Source of the DNA: an uncultured Opitutaceae bacterium
GTDB taxonomy: Bacteria; Verrucomicrobiota; Verrucomicrobiae; Opitutales; Opitutaceae
Length of the DNA stretch: 13,709 bases
Reading direction: 5' to 3'
Assembly: GCA_946482625.1 (NCBI GenBank)
Contig: CAMLSH010000052.1
Coordinates: 1-13,709 of the forward strand
Under the pieces are notes generated by a model. The model ran no database searches, was not told where the DNA came from, and saw nothing but the letters and a program-made list of their open reading frames with translations. The translations under genes were made by a program, and so were the position numbers. Below, in pieces: positions 1 through 8,212 of this stretch (positions are counted from its first letter, which is position 1; each line of letters opens with the position of its first letter).

Positions 1-1226
1 GCGCCGGAGACCTCGTAGGCGATGTGGACGTCGTGGCCTTGATCGACGAGGCGGCAGAGCGTGCCGCCCATCGAGATGACGTCGTCGTCGGGGTGTGGTG
101 AGAGCACGAGGACCCGTTTTGGAAAAATGTTGGCGGAGGATGCGCGGAGGGGACGCACGGGCGCGTCGCCGGGGCGTGTGCGGGCGGGATCGCGGCCACC
201 GGGCCAGCCGGTGATGGTGTGCTGTAGTTGGTAAAACCCGACGAGATTGGTCTCGTAGGCGGAGCCGTGGGCGCGGAGCAGGTCCTGGAGGCCGGCCTCG
301 TTGTAGTCCTCGTCGGTGAGCTTGAGGACGGCTTTTTCGCAGCGTTGGGAGAGCCAGAGGATGGCGCGTCGGGTCATGCGGTCGTCCCACGCGAGACCCT
401 GATCGGCGAGCGAGCCGACGAGCCAGGGGGTGCGGTTGCGCGTGAGGCTGCCGGCGGCGGCCTGGTCGAGGACGAAGACGGCGTGGTCGTGCTCCTGAAG
501 GAACGACGCAGTGATGTGCGGGGTGGCCTCGTCCTCAATGGCGGCGCGGACGATGTCGGCTTTGTGTTGTCCCCACGCCATGAGGACTACACGGCGGGCC
601 TGGAGGATCGAGCGAACGCCCATGGTGAGGGCGTGGCGGGGCGTTTGTTCATCGCCGCCGAAATCACCGGCGGCGTCGCTGCGCGTGAGCGGATCCAGCG
701 TAACGAGGCGCGTGGTGGAGTGACGCGGGCTGCCGGGTTCGTTGAAGCCGATGTGGCCGGTGCGGCCGATGCCCAGTAGTTGAAAATCAATGCCACCGGC
801 GGCGCGGATTTTTTCCTCGTAGGCGGCGCAGTGGGCGTCGACGTCGGCCTTGGGCACGGTGCCTTCGGGCAGGTGGGTGCGGCCGGGTGCGAGATCGACG
901 TGGTCGAAGAGATGCGTGCGCATGAAGCGGCGGTAGCTTTGCGCGTGCTCGGGCGAGATCGGGTAGTACTCGTCGAGGTTGAAGGTCGTGACGTTCGCGA
1001 AGCTCAGGCCTTCTTCGCGGTGGAGGCGGACGAGTTCGGCGTAGACGTTTACGGGCGTGGAGCCGGTCGCGAGACCGAGGACGACGGGGCGTTTCTCCTG
1101 CTGGCGGCTGCGGATGAGCGTGGCGATCTCGGCGGCGACGGCGCGGGACGCATCGAGGCTACTCGCGAAAACGGCGAGCGGCGCGTGTTCGAAATGACAG
1201 GCCGGGACGAGGTGATTGGAGATCAT
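1..1226 (-). CDS. nagB: Glucosamine-6-phosphate deaminase (NagB-like) fused to PIG-L family deacetylase, 3' end cut by window
   Basis: I translated the minus strand from ATG at 1226; the frame stays open to base 1, giving 408 codons of a longer protein. Residues about 20-290 are a NagB/SIS-type domain: LATGSTP (52-58, phosphate loop), NLDEYYP (83-89, D85 matches the catalytic base D72 of E. coli NagB), and GIGRTGHIGFNEPG (152-165) with H158 and E163. A linker follows, then a PIG-L (LmbE-like) deacetylase begins at about 370 with SPHPDDD (376-382), the zinc-binding motif. This domain order is known in NagB-like proteins of Bacteroidota and Verrucomicrobiota. The NagB domain would turn glucosamine-6-phosphate into fructose-6-phosphate plus ammonia; the PIG-L domain would remove an N-acetyl group from an amino sugar; both act in the cytoplasm. 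E. coli D141 aligns with T156, so activity is not certain. The gene starts 13 nt after the phosphatase stop, so it is probably the last of a three-gene operon. No Shine-Dalgarno sequence is visible. Confidence 0.9.
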   Translation of the reverse strand, partial: MISNHLVPACHFEHAPLAVFASSLDASRAVAAEIATLIRSRQQEKRPVVLGLATGSTPVNVYAELVRLHREEGLSFANVTTFNLDEYYPISPEHAQSYRRFMRTHLFDHVDLAPGRTHLPEGTVPKADVDAHCAAYEEKIRAAGGIDFQLLGIGRTGHIGFNEPGSPRHSTTRLVTLDPLTRSDAAGDFGGDEQTPRHALTMGVRSILQARRVVLMAWGQHKADIVRAAIEDEATPHITASFLQEHDHAVFVLDQAAAGSLTRNRTPWLVGSLADQGLAWDDRMTRRAILWLSQRCEKAVLKLTDEDYNEAGLQDLLRAHGSAYETNLVGFYQLQHTITGWPGGRDPARTRPGDAPVRPLRASSANIFPKRVLVLSPHPDDDVISMGGTLCRLVDQGHDVHIAYEVSG

Positions 1227-1239
1227 GGGAACGGGACGG

Positions 1240-2937
1240 CTAGAAAAGACGCGGAGCGTGGGCCTCGGGAGGTGGAGGAATGCCGAGGAGCGCGGACAAG
1301 GTGGGCGCGAGTGCGTCGGTGCCTACGCGGGTGGCGTCGACGCGGGCGAGAATGCCGGGACCGAACCAGAGCAGCGGGACGTGCGTGTCGTAGTCGTACG
1401 GCGTGCCGTGATTGGTGCCGGCGGGGGAGCGATCGACTATGTAGGGTTTGGGCGAGAAGACGACGTCCTGGCTGCGGGCGGCGTGCCAGCTGAGCTGCCA
1501 GGCGGCGAGGTAGTTGTCGTTTGGCGACGCGAAGCCGAGCAGTTCGTCGCGGGTGAAGGCGAAGGCGACTTGAGGCGATTTTTGGAGAACCGCTTTCACG
1601 ACTTGTTGGGCGTCGGATGAGGAAACGGAGCGCGCGGTGAGCGTCGCGGGAATCAGCCGGTAGCCGTAGCTGTCGCGCACGGTCCAGGTGGCGCCGCCGG
1701 CGGGCGCGCCGAACCTGGCGGTGAGCGCGGCTTCTACGTCGCGGTTGAGCGTGGGATAGTCGATACGACCGGCGGCGGTGTTGCCTTTGAGCGCGGCGAC
1801 GCGTTCGGGGAGCGGAGCGACGCCGTGGTCGGCGGTGAGCGCGACGATATAGCGGCCGGCGCCGATTTCGGAATCGAGGAAGGTGAAGAGTTCGGCGAGG
1901 GCGCGGTCGAGACGGAGAACGGAGTCCATGATCTCGTGGCTGTCGGGGCCGAAGGAGTGGCCGCAGTAATCGAGCTGGGAAAACGCGAGGCAGAGCAGAT
2001 CGGGGACGGTGTCGTGGCCGAGTTTTTCGGCGGTGATGGCGCGTTGAGCGAGCCGGCCGAGGACTTCGGAGTTGTGCGGGTCGAGTCGATACGCGTTGTG
2101 GAATTCGTTGCCGACCGTCGGCTGGCCGCCGTCGATCTTGCGCGGGAAAGTCGTGCCGAGGCCGTGGCGGGATTCTTCGCCGGCGGCGAGGTCGGGGCCT
2201 TGGATGGCGTTGTAGAGTGAGACGTCGAGCAGGCGGTCCCAAGTCTGGCCGAAACGGCGGTTGATGGGCTCCTCGGCGTTGAACTGCGCGACCCACTCGG
2301 GCAACGCTTCGCGGTAATAGCGCGACGTGACGATGCGGCCTTGGTGAAACCAATAGACAGCGTCGGCCATGCGACCGGCGAGGAAGATACCGCCGCGATC
2401 TTTGTTCGCGAGGGCGATGACGCGGGTTTGCGCGCCGTAGCGGAGTTTCAGCTGGTCGCCGACGGTGGCCGCGAGGAGGTGGCGCGGCGAGGCGGTGAAG
2501 TCGGTGCCCAAGGCGCCGCCGGGGAGGCGCACGGTTTGCGGCGGTGCGCCGACGAGCGGCGAGGTCGGATCTTCAATGGAGCTGACCTGGCGGCCGGTGG
2601 AGAGATCGAACCATTCGTTGGCGATGATGCCGTGGATATTGGCGTGAACGCCGGTGAGAATCGTTGAGTGGCCGGGCGCGGTCGCGGTCATCGCGTGGCG
2701 GTGGTGGGCGTCGGCGTAGACGGTGCCCTGCTCAAGCAGACGGCGAAATCCGCCCGCGACAAAATGCGGGCGGAAACGGTCGAGGTAGTCGGCGCGGAAC
2801 TGGTCGATCGAGATGACGACGGCGAGGCGCGGAGGCTCGGCGGGGCTGGGCGACTGCGGCGATTCGGCAGCGGCGGTGAGAGCGGCCGCTGTGTTGACGA
2901 CGCCGATACAGAACAAGGTGAGCCGCCGGTAGTTCAT
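1240..2937 (-). CDS. PafA-type alkaline phosphatase (NPP/alkaline phosphatase superfamily), exported
   Basis: A 565-residue protein with an N-terminal signal peptide (hydrophobic stretch about 6-24 ending in AAA), so it should act in the periplasm or at the surface. The alkaline phosphatase superfamily metal sites are visible: D45 in SIDQFRADYL, nucleophile T86 in TAPGH, D323 and H327 in DYCGH, D370/H371 in TADHG, and H510 in TNHGTP. N107 (HGIIANEWFD) and the pair K179/R181 (NKDRGG) match the phosphomonoesterase residues of Flavobacterium PafA (N100, K162, R164), so phosphate monoester hydrolysis is favoured over diester cleavage. Length is close to PafA (about 546). The frame is open further upstream to 3189, but I chose ATG 2937 because it gives the signal peptide and because its ATGA overlaps the stop of the preceding gene, a typical coupled junction. 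The physiological substrate is unknown; the following amino-sugar gene suggests phosphorylated sugars. Confidence 0.88.
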   Translation of the reverse strand: MNYRRLTLFCIGVVNTAAALTAAAESPQSPSPAEPPRLAVVISIDQFRADYLDRFRPHFVAGGFRRLLEQGTVYADAHHRHAMTATAPGHSTILTGVHANIHGIIANEWFDLSTGRQVSSIEDPTSPLVGAPPQTVRLPGGALGTDFTASPRHLLAATVGDQLKLRYGAQTRVIALANKDRGGIFLAGRMADAVYWFHQGRIVTSRYYREALPEWVAQFNAEEPINRRFGQTWDRLLDVSLYNAIQGPDLAAGEESRHGLGTTFPRKIDGGQPTVGNEFHNAYRLDPHNSEVLGRLAQRAITAEKLGHDTVPDLLCLAFSQLDYCGHSFGPDSHEIMDSVLRLDRALAELFTFLDSEIGAGRYIVALTADHGVAPLPERVAALKGNTAAGRIDYPTLNRDVEAALTARFGAPAGGATWTVRDSYGYRLIPATLTARSVSSSDAQQVVKAVLQKSPQVAFAFTRDELLGFASPNDNYLAAWQLSWHAARSQDVVFSPKPYIVDRSPAGTNHGTPYDYDTHVPLLWFGPGILARVDATRVGTDALAPTLSALLGIPPPPEAHAPRLF

Positions 2938-4493
2938 GGCTGATGGGACGTGTGGAGCACGATTCGTGTGGCTCCGCGGTAGGTGATGGCGAGGAATTCG
3001 TCGCCGGGCGTCACGGTGATGTCGGTGGCGTCGGTTTCGATTTTCACGAGGAGGTTCGGAAGCGACCAGTGATCGCGCGTGAGCTTGGAGGGATCGAGGC
3101 CGGGGGCGGAGATGCGGAAGGTGGAGTCGCCGCGCTCGGTGGTGATGGTGAGGCGGTTGGATTCGGCGCGGGCGTCGATGGGGGGGCATTCGCGGAGGAC
3201 GAGCCAGCCGACATCGGCCGCGCCTACGCGCCAGTGAGCGGTGGCGGGGTGAAATTGGTTAATTTGAAGGCCGGCGCCGCGGGTGAGTTTCGTGAGTTCA
3301 CCGCCGAGCATGAGATCGCGGGAAAGCCAGGCGGTGGCGGTGCGTTCGGAGGTGATGACGCGTTCGAGTTGGCGCTCGCCTTGGAACTCGCGGAAACCGG
3401 CGAGGACATCGGCGGGGACTTGAGCATCGAGCGCGACGTAGGTGGGGACGCAGACAAAATCGTGGGCGTGGCCCATCGGGCCGGAGGGATCGGGAAGCGG
3501 GGCGAGTTCGGAGGGAAGCACGAGGCCCATCCAGGCGCCGGTGAGCGAGGCGTAGCGGCGCATATCCATGCCGTAAGCACGGTCGTATGGGCCGCAGATG
3601 TTTTTCAAACCTGCGTGATAAAAACGACCGATGTCGCGCCAGAGGCCGGCTTCGAGTTGTGCGCCGAGGGTGCGGATTTTTTCGGTGGCACCGTGGCGGC
3701 GCCAGAGGGCGAGGCCGTACAGATCGACGCCGTAGTAGGTGGGGGAGTTGTACTCCTCAAATGTTTCGTGTGCGGCGAAAGCGGTGGCGACCTCGTCGGC
3801 CCAGCGTTCGCCGCCGGCGATCCATTCCGGTTTGTTGAAACGCGCACCGGCCCAGCTCCAGAGGAAGCCGTGCATGAGTTTGATGTTGGTGTGATAGGGC
3901 TCGGCGCGGCCGTGAGTGAGTTCGCCCTCGACGGCGCGGCGGATGGACACTTCGAGGCGCGTGGCGAGGCCGGCGGGGAGGCGGGATTCGAATTCGATGA
4001 GGACGAGGGCGAATGTAGTGCCGATGAAATGACGCCAGTTGGGATCGTAGTTTTTCCAGAGCTCGGCGCCGGGGCCGGGCAAGGGTTCTTCGATGGAGCG
4101 GCGGAAGGTGCCGTCCCAGACCTGGCCGGGGGCGTCGTACTGAAGTGTGACGGCGTAATCGAGGATGCGGAGGGCACGTGCTTCGTCGCCGGGTTGCTGA
4201 CGCAGGAGCAGACCGAGGGCGTACCAGACGCTTTCGCGGACGCCGTGGCGGCGGTTGGCGCCGGCACTATCCGGCGAGGCGGACCAGAGCAGGCCGGCGG
4301 CTTCGTCCCAGTAGCGGTCGGAAAATTGGAGGGAGGCGAGCAGGAGTTCGCGCGTGCGGGATGGGGCGCTCGTGTCGGAGACGGGAGACGATGCTGTCAT
4401 GTGCGCGGGTGCGGCCGGGCGTGAGGAGGTATCGGCGCAGCCGTTGGCGGTGAGGACGGCCCAAGCCAGCAGGAGGTGAGCGAACTTATTCAT
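2934..4493 (-). CDS. Exported lipoprotein-like protein of unknown function, predicted helical toroid plus beta C-terminus
   Basis: 519 residues. The N-terminus (MNKFAHLLLAWAVLTANGC) is a signal sequence followed by Cys19; the -3 to +1 residues are ANGC, a weak lipobox, so lipidation is probable but not certain. Residues about 45-330 are helix-rich and full of Trp/Tyr/His, with FEEYNSPTYYG (245-255), NYDPNWRHFIGTT (148-160), YHTNIKLMHGF (200-210) and CGPYDRAYGMDMRRY (300-314). This looks like an (alpha/alpha)6 toroid of the kind found in heparinase II/III-like lyases and some glycoside hydrolases. The last 120 or so residues look beta-rich, like the trailing sheet domain of such enzymes. I do not recognise the exact family and cannot name a reaction; a carbohydrate-active enzyme is an inference. 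It is the first gene of a run with the phosphatase (4-nt overlap) and the NagB/PIG-L gene, and lies downstream of a receptor gene behind a terminator. Confidence 0.75.
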   Translation of the reverse strand: MNKFAHLLLAWAVLTANGCADTSSRPAAPAHMTASSPVSDTSAPSRTRELLLASLQFSDRYWDEAAGLLWSASPDSAGANRRHGVRESVWYALGLLLRQQPGDEARALRILDYAVTLQYDAPGQVWDGTFRRSIEEPLPGPGAELWKNYDPNWRHFIGTTFALVLIEFESRLPAGLATRLEVSIRRAVEGELTHGRAEPYHTNIKLMHGFLWSWAGARFNKPEWIAGGERWADEVATAFAAHETFEEYNSPTYYGVDLYGLALWRRHGATEKIRTLGAQLEAGLWRDIGRFYHAGLKNICGPYDRAYGMDMRRYASLTGAWMGLVLPSELAPLPDPSGPMGHAHDFVCVPTYVALDAQVPADVLAGFREFQGERQLERVITSERTATAWLSRDLMLGGELTKLTRGAGLQINQFHPATAHWRVGAADVGWLVLRECPPIDARAESNRLTITTERGDSTFRISAPGLDPSKLTRDHWSLPNLLVKIETDATDITVTPGDEFLAITYRGATRIVLHTSHQP

Positions 4494-4556
4494 GCGATGA
4501 AGCGATCTGGGATTTTGGCGAAGGCGAGCGTCGGCGGAATGGAGGCGAAAATGAGA

Positions 4557-4582
4557 CAGGGCGGGCTTTGCGGCCCGCCCTG
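4557..4582 (-). terminator. Probable intrinsic terminator after the TonB-dependent receptor gene
   Basis: A perfect 10-bp inverted repeat, CAGGGCGGGC / GCCCGCCCTG, with a 6-nt loop. It lies 56 nt past the receptor stop and upstream of the lipoprotein-like gene. On the minus strand the stem is followed by TCTCATTTTC, a moderate U-rich tail. It should end, or strongly reduce, read-through from the receptor into the three-gene run. The stem itself works in either direction, but only the minus-strand side has the T-rich flank. Confidence 0.7.
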
Positions 4583-4637
4583 GTGAAAGGCCCCGGTCCT
4601 CAGGAGCGAGGAGCTGAGCAAATAACGAGCAGGCGTT

Positions 4638-7016
4638 TTAGAAGCGGGTTGCGAGGCTGAGATAGAACGTGCGGGCTTGGCCGAAGTACCCGTCGGAGCC
4701 TTCGCGGTACAACTTGTCGGTGAGGTTTTTCACATTCAGCTGAGCCTTCAGGTCGCGGTCGAAGGCTTTGAATTTATAGGAGACCATGGCGTCATAAACC
4801 GTGAAGGCCGGGATCATGACTACGTTTTGCGGATCTTGAGAGAGATTGGTTTCCTCGTTGTGGCGGACGCCGAAGCCCAGAGCCAGGCCGGCGAGCGCAT
4901 CGTTTTTGAACTCGTAGCGGTTCCAGACAACGAAGCTGTTTTCAGGAATGCCACCGAAGCGGCGGCCGATGAAATTTACGTTGTTGGACTTGGTCGTCTC
5001 GGCTGTGGGGATGTGGCTCCAACCGCCGATGAGGCTGTAGTTATCGGTGAGTGCCCAATTGGTTTCGACTTCGATGCCCTTGCTGGTTTCGGCGTTGCCG
5101 AAGATGAAGTACTGCGACCGACCGGTGGCGATCTCACGGGCGGTGTCACGGTAGGCGATATTTTCGCGGCTGATGTCGAAGTACGTCGCGGAGGCAGTGA
5201 GTCGGCCGTTGAGGAATTCCGTCTTCACACCGATATCAAAGCTGTTGCTCATGATGGGTTCGGAAGCATTGCCGTCGGCGTCGAGTTGGAAGTTGGGCTC
5301 GATGGATTCGCTGTAGGTGGCGAAGAGGGAAACCTCGGGAATGATTTTAACGAGGAAGCCGGCCTGGGGAGTCCATTCGCCCTTGGCGCCGATCACATCG
5401 TAGTCGGCACGTCCGCCTGGAGATGACGCGCTGCGGCTGGAGTTGGTGACCGGGCGGTTGTACTTAATGTCGCCGGAGAATTTATTGTAGCGGGCGCCGC
5501 CAAGGACGAAGAGGCGTTCGTTGAAGAATTTCGCCTGATCGACGATGAAGTAACCCTCGTTGTTCTCTTCGCGTTCGCGGACGATGTTGAAGCCCTGACC
5601 GCTGGCGGCGATGACGGCGCGGAGGCTCACGGGTGTGGTGACGCCGGGGATGAAGTTGGTCACGTAAGGGTTAATTGAGGAAGAGCCGCTATTGCCGGGC
5701 GAGTCGACGTACTGGCCGGCGGCGTTGAAATATCCCGGACGGGTGAAAATCACGCGCTGATATTCCTGGCCGAACTGGAGCGTGTGGCTGGTCGGTCCGA
5801 GATCGAAGCGCCAGGTGAGCTTGTTGTGAACGTTGTAGGAATCGCGAACGTTGATGAAATCCTCCACGCGGAAACGGAGCGAGCCATCGGCGTAAGGACG
5901 GGTATCGCCGTCGGAAGGCTGGATGCCAGCAGTATCGTCAAAGGCGTAGTTGAGCGTGGTCTGCCAGACGAGGCTGTCGTTGATCTTGACCAGATAGTCC
6001 AAGTCCACGGCCTGGCCTTCCTGCCACTGGGTCGAGTCGTAGCTGACGGAGTCGCCATATTTGTACGGCGCGAACATGTCGTAGAGCGGGTGGAAGTTAG
6101 CGGCGCCGACTGTGCCGGAGTAGCCGAGCGTGGTTAGGTAGGCACGGTTGGCAGAGTCGGCTGTGGTACTCTGGCGGTTGATCGCAGACTGAGCTGCGAT
6201 AGCGCCGGCGGCGCCATAGACCTTCGAATTGGCCAGCGCGCGCACGGGGTACGAGCTCAGGTAGAACATCTCGCGGTTGATGCCTTCGATGTCGAAGGTG
6301 AGCTGCTGGTTGGGCGTGGGTTTCCAGATCGCCGAGAGGCCCATGTAGGACTCGGTTTTGTACTCGAAATTCCGTTCGCCATCGACGTCCATGCCACCGA
6401 AGCCGACACGCACGGCGAGTTTGTCGCTGAGGACCTGATTGTGGAAGAGTTCGCCCTGGTAGAAACCCTCGTTGCCTCCGGTGATTTTCACATCGGTGAA
6501 GGTGCCGGTGAAGACTGGTTTGGTGGTGACGTTGTTGACGATACCGCCGGGGCGGACGGCGCCGAAGAAAATGGCGGCGGGGCCTTTGATGACCTCGATA
6601 CGATCCATATTCCACGTGGTCATGAGCTGACGGCGATACTGGCCGTTGCGGTATGAAATGAGGCCGCTGAAGCCGCGGATAACGACGCCGGATTCGCTGC
6701 GAGGATTGGTGAGGACGCCGGGGACGAGGTTGAGCGCTTCGCGCATTTCCAAGCCGGCGGTGTCTTGAATGAGCTGGCCGGTGACGACGTTGATGGCGAG
6801 GGGGGTCTCACCGATTTTGCTGCCGATGCCGGTGGCGGTGATCGCGTTGGTGGCGCGGTAGCCGGACGCTTTATCGCCGGTGATAACGAACTCGGAGAGT
6901 TCGATGGTTTCTTCGGCGACAGAGGGGGTGGAGGTGGTCGGGGCGGTTTGAGCGAGGGCTGTGGCGCTGGCCAGGAGCCCGAGGAGCGAACGAGTGAGGA
7001 ACGTACGTGTTTGCAT
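4638..7016 (-). CDS. TonB-dependent outer-membrane receptor
   Basis: 792 residues, a normal length for the family. Signal peptide at 1-22 (ending ALAQ), then a TonB-box-like stretch ETIELSEFVITG (36-47), a plug domain at about 55-170 (TPLAINVVTGQLIQDTAG, LNLVPGV, VVIRGFSG, RIEVIKGPAAIFFGAVRPGGIVNNVT), then a long barrel with alternating aromatic strands and the classical terminal phenylalanine (SLATRF). This resembles the FhuE/siderophore-receptor branch, but in Opitutaceae many such receptors sit beside LacI regulators and probably import glycans or other carbon compounds; the substrate cannot be read here. It would use TonB/ExbBD energy. It is divergent from a LacI-family gene 104 bp away and ends before a hairpin terminator, so it is probably its own transcription unit. 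The start at 7016 gives a proper signal peptide; no Shine-Dalgarno sequence precedes it. Confidence 0.93.
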   Translation of the reverse strand: MQTRTFLTRSLLGLLASATALAQTAPTTSTPSVAEETIELSEFVITGDKASGYRATNAITATGIGSKIGETPLAINVVTGQLIQDTAGLEMREALNLVPGVLTNPRSESGVVIRGFSGLISYRNGQYRRQLMTTWNMDRIEVIKGPAAIFFGAVRPGGIVNNVTTKPVFTGTFTDVKITGGNEGFYQGELFHNQVLSDKLAVRVGFGGMDVDGERNFEYKTESYMGLSAIWKPTPNQQLTFDIEGINREMFYLSSYPVRALANSKVYGAAGAIAAQSAINRQSTTADSANRAYLTTLGYSGTVGAANFHPLYDMFAPYKYGDSVSYDSTQWQEGQAVDLDYLVKINDSLVWQTTLNYAFDDTAGIQPSDGDTRPYADGSLRFRVEDFINVRDSYNVHNKLTWRFDLGPTSHTLQFGQEYQRVIFTRPGYFNAAGQYVDSPGNSGSSSINPYVTNFIPGVTTPVSLRAVIAASGQGFNIVREREENNEGYFIVDQAKFFNERLFVLGGARYNKFSGDIKYNRPVTNSSRSASSPGGRADYDVIGAKGEWTPQAGFLVKIIPEVSLFATYSESIEPNFQLDADGNASEPIMSNSFDIGVKTEFLNGRLTASATYFDISRENIAYRDTAREIATGRSQYFIFGNAETSKGIEVETNWALTDNYSLIGGWSHIPTAETTKSNNVNFIGRRFGGIPENSFVVWNRYEFKNDALAGLALGFGVRHNEETNLSQDPQNVVMIPAFTVYDAMVSYKFKAFDRDLKAQLNVKNLTDKLYREGSDGYFGQARTFYLSLATRF

Positions 7017-7120
7017 CGTGGGTGTGGATGAAAGCAGACCGGGGTAGGGTACTTCTACGTTTCCGACCGTGCAGGTCGCGCTTGCCGTCGCGATGTGTTT
7101 TGACTCTAACCGTTAACCCC
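7017..7120. promoter_or_regulatory. Divergent regulatory region between receptor and LacI-type repressor, with candidate operators
   Basis: The only non-coding DNA between the two divergent starts, so both promoters should lie here. Two small inverted repeats are visible: CGACC-GTGCA-GGTCG at 7064-7078 and TAAC-C-GTTA at 7107-7115, the second just upstream of the repressor start. LacI-family operators are usually short palindromes, so either could be the binding site. Arms of 4-5 bp can occur by chance, and I see no convincing -35/-10 pair. Low confidence in the exact sites, better confidence that the gap is regulatory. Confidence 0.4.
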
Positions 7121-8158
7121 ATGCCACGTCCTGCGACCATCCGGAGCCTTGCGAGTACGTTGAAACTTTCAGTCGCGACGGTGTCGGAGGCGTTACGCGA
7201 CAGCTCGCGGGTGAAGGCGGCGACGAAGCAGCGCGTGCTGCGGGCGGCAGAGGCGGCGGGTTATCAACGAAATCCTTTGCTGGGCGCGACGTTCTCGGCG
7301 CTGCGGCGGGCGCGCCATCAAGGGTTCAGCGGCATGCTGGCGTTGGTGGATGTGAGCAGCGGCGGCAGCTCGGAGCTCGGGTTGTTTCACCGCGAAGTCG
7401 TGAGGGGCGCGTCGGCGCGGGCGCAGGATCTGGGGTTTCGCGCGGAACTGTTTTGGGTCGGGAAAACGGCGCCGGCGTTGTCGGTGGGGCGGTTGAACCG
7501 GGTGCTGCGCGCGCGTGGAATTACGGGCGTGATTTTCCTGCCGTTCGACAACGTCCAGGATTTTTCGGACTTCGACTTTAAAGAGCTGTCGGCGGTGAGC
7601 ATGGAGCATCGGTTGATCAATCCGGTGCTCCACACGGTGCAGCCGGATCATTATCTCTCGATCCGTCGGGCGCTGCAGACGCTCACGGAGCGGGGGTATC
7701 GCCGGATCGGTCTGTGTCTGGAATCGGGGAAGGACGAGCGGGTGGATTTCAAGTGGAGCTCGGGGTTTCTTTCGTTTTTCCGGCTGTCGGGCCGGAAGCT
7801 GGAGGTGCCGCCGTTGATCGAGGAGACGCTGCGCCGGGATGTATTCAAAAAATGGTATCAGACGCACCGGCCCGATGTGATCGTGGGTCACGGGCAGTTC
7901 GTGGTGGACTGGCTCAAGAGCGACAAGCTGCGGGTGCCGGAAGATGTGAGCTTTTTTCGGATCAATGTGACGGAGCGTTCCGATCCGTGCGCCGGTCTCG
8001 ATCTGCGTCCGCAACGCCTCGGAGCGGTCGCGATCGAGACAGTGGTGGCGATGTTGCACCGCCGGGAATCGGGGATACCGGAATTCCCCACGAGCATCGC
8101 CATCGACGCGCTGTGGGTCGATGGGCCGACGTTGGTCGAGGCGGGGGTTAAGAGTTAG
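7121..8158 (+). CDS. LacI-family transcriptional regulator
   Basis: 345 residues. The N-terminal LacI helix-turn-helix is clear at about residues 6-52: TIRSLASTLKLSVATVSEAL, followed by the hinge-type stretch VLRAAEAAGYQRNPL. The rest (about 70-340) has the layout of a periplasmic-binding-protein-like effector domain, with GITGVIFLPF, GYRRIGLCLESG and DVIVGHGQFVVDWL as recognisable strands and helices. The frame is open upstream to 7007, but ATG 7121 is chosen because LacI proteins begin directly with this HTH and the upstream codons overlap the receptor start. The gene diverges from the TonB-dependent receptor, which is its most likely target; the three genes beyond the receptor may also belong to its regulon. 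The effector is unknown, probably a sugar or sugar phosphate. Confidence 0.92.
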   Translation: MPRPATIRSLASTLKLSVATVSEALRDSSRVKAATKQRVLRAAEAAGYQRNPLLGATFSALRRARHQGFSGMLALVDVSSGGSSELGLFHREVVRGASARAQDLGFRAELFWVGKTAPALSVGRLNRVLRARGITGVIFLPFDNVQDFSDFDFKELSAVSMEHRLINPVLHTVQPDHYLSIRRALQTLTERGYRRIGLCLESGKDERVDFKWSSGFLSFFRLSGRKLEVPPLIEETLRRDVFKKWYQTHRPDVIVGHGQFVVDWLKSDKLRVPEDVSFFRINVTERSDPCAGLDLRPQRLGAVAIETVVAMLHRRESGIPEFPTSIAIDALWVDGPTLVEAGVKS

Positions 8159-8212
8159 CCCGCGCCGAGAGCTGGAGCTTGAAGGTGGCGACGTCGGAGG
8201 CGGAAACGAAGG

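Noticed and set aside
228..1493. Plus-strand open frames opposite the NagB/PIG-L gene
   Set aside because: No recognisable domains and biased composition; the minus strand encodes a complete NagB active site through this region.
1223..2353. Minus-strand open frame of 376 codons in another frame of the phosphatase gene
   Set aside because: Arg/Pro/His-rich out-of-frame translation typical of GC-rich DNA; the phosphatase frame holds all catalytic motifs.
2943..4424. Plus-strand open frame of 493 codons opposite the lipoprotein-like gene
   Set aside because: Gly/Ala/Glu/Val-rich shadow translation without motifs; the minus frame has a signal peptide, conserved-looking blocks and operon spacing.
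4599..4619. CTCAG/CTGAG inverted repeat after the receptor stop
   Set aside because: Only 5-bp arms with a purine-rich loop and no T run; the perfect 10-bp hairpin just beyond it is a better terminator.
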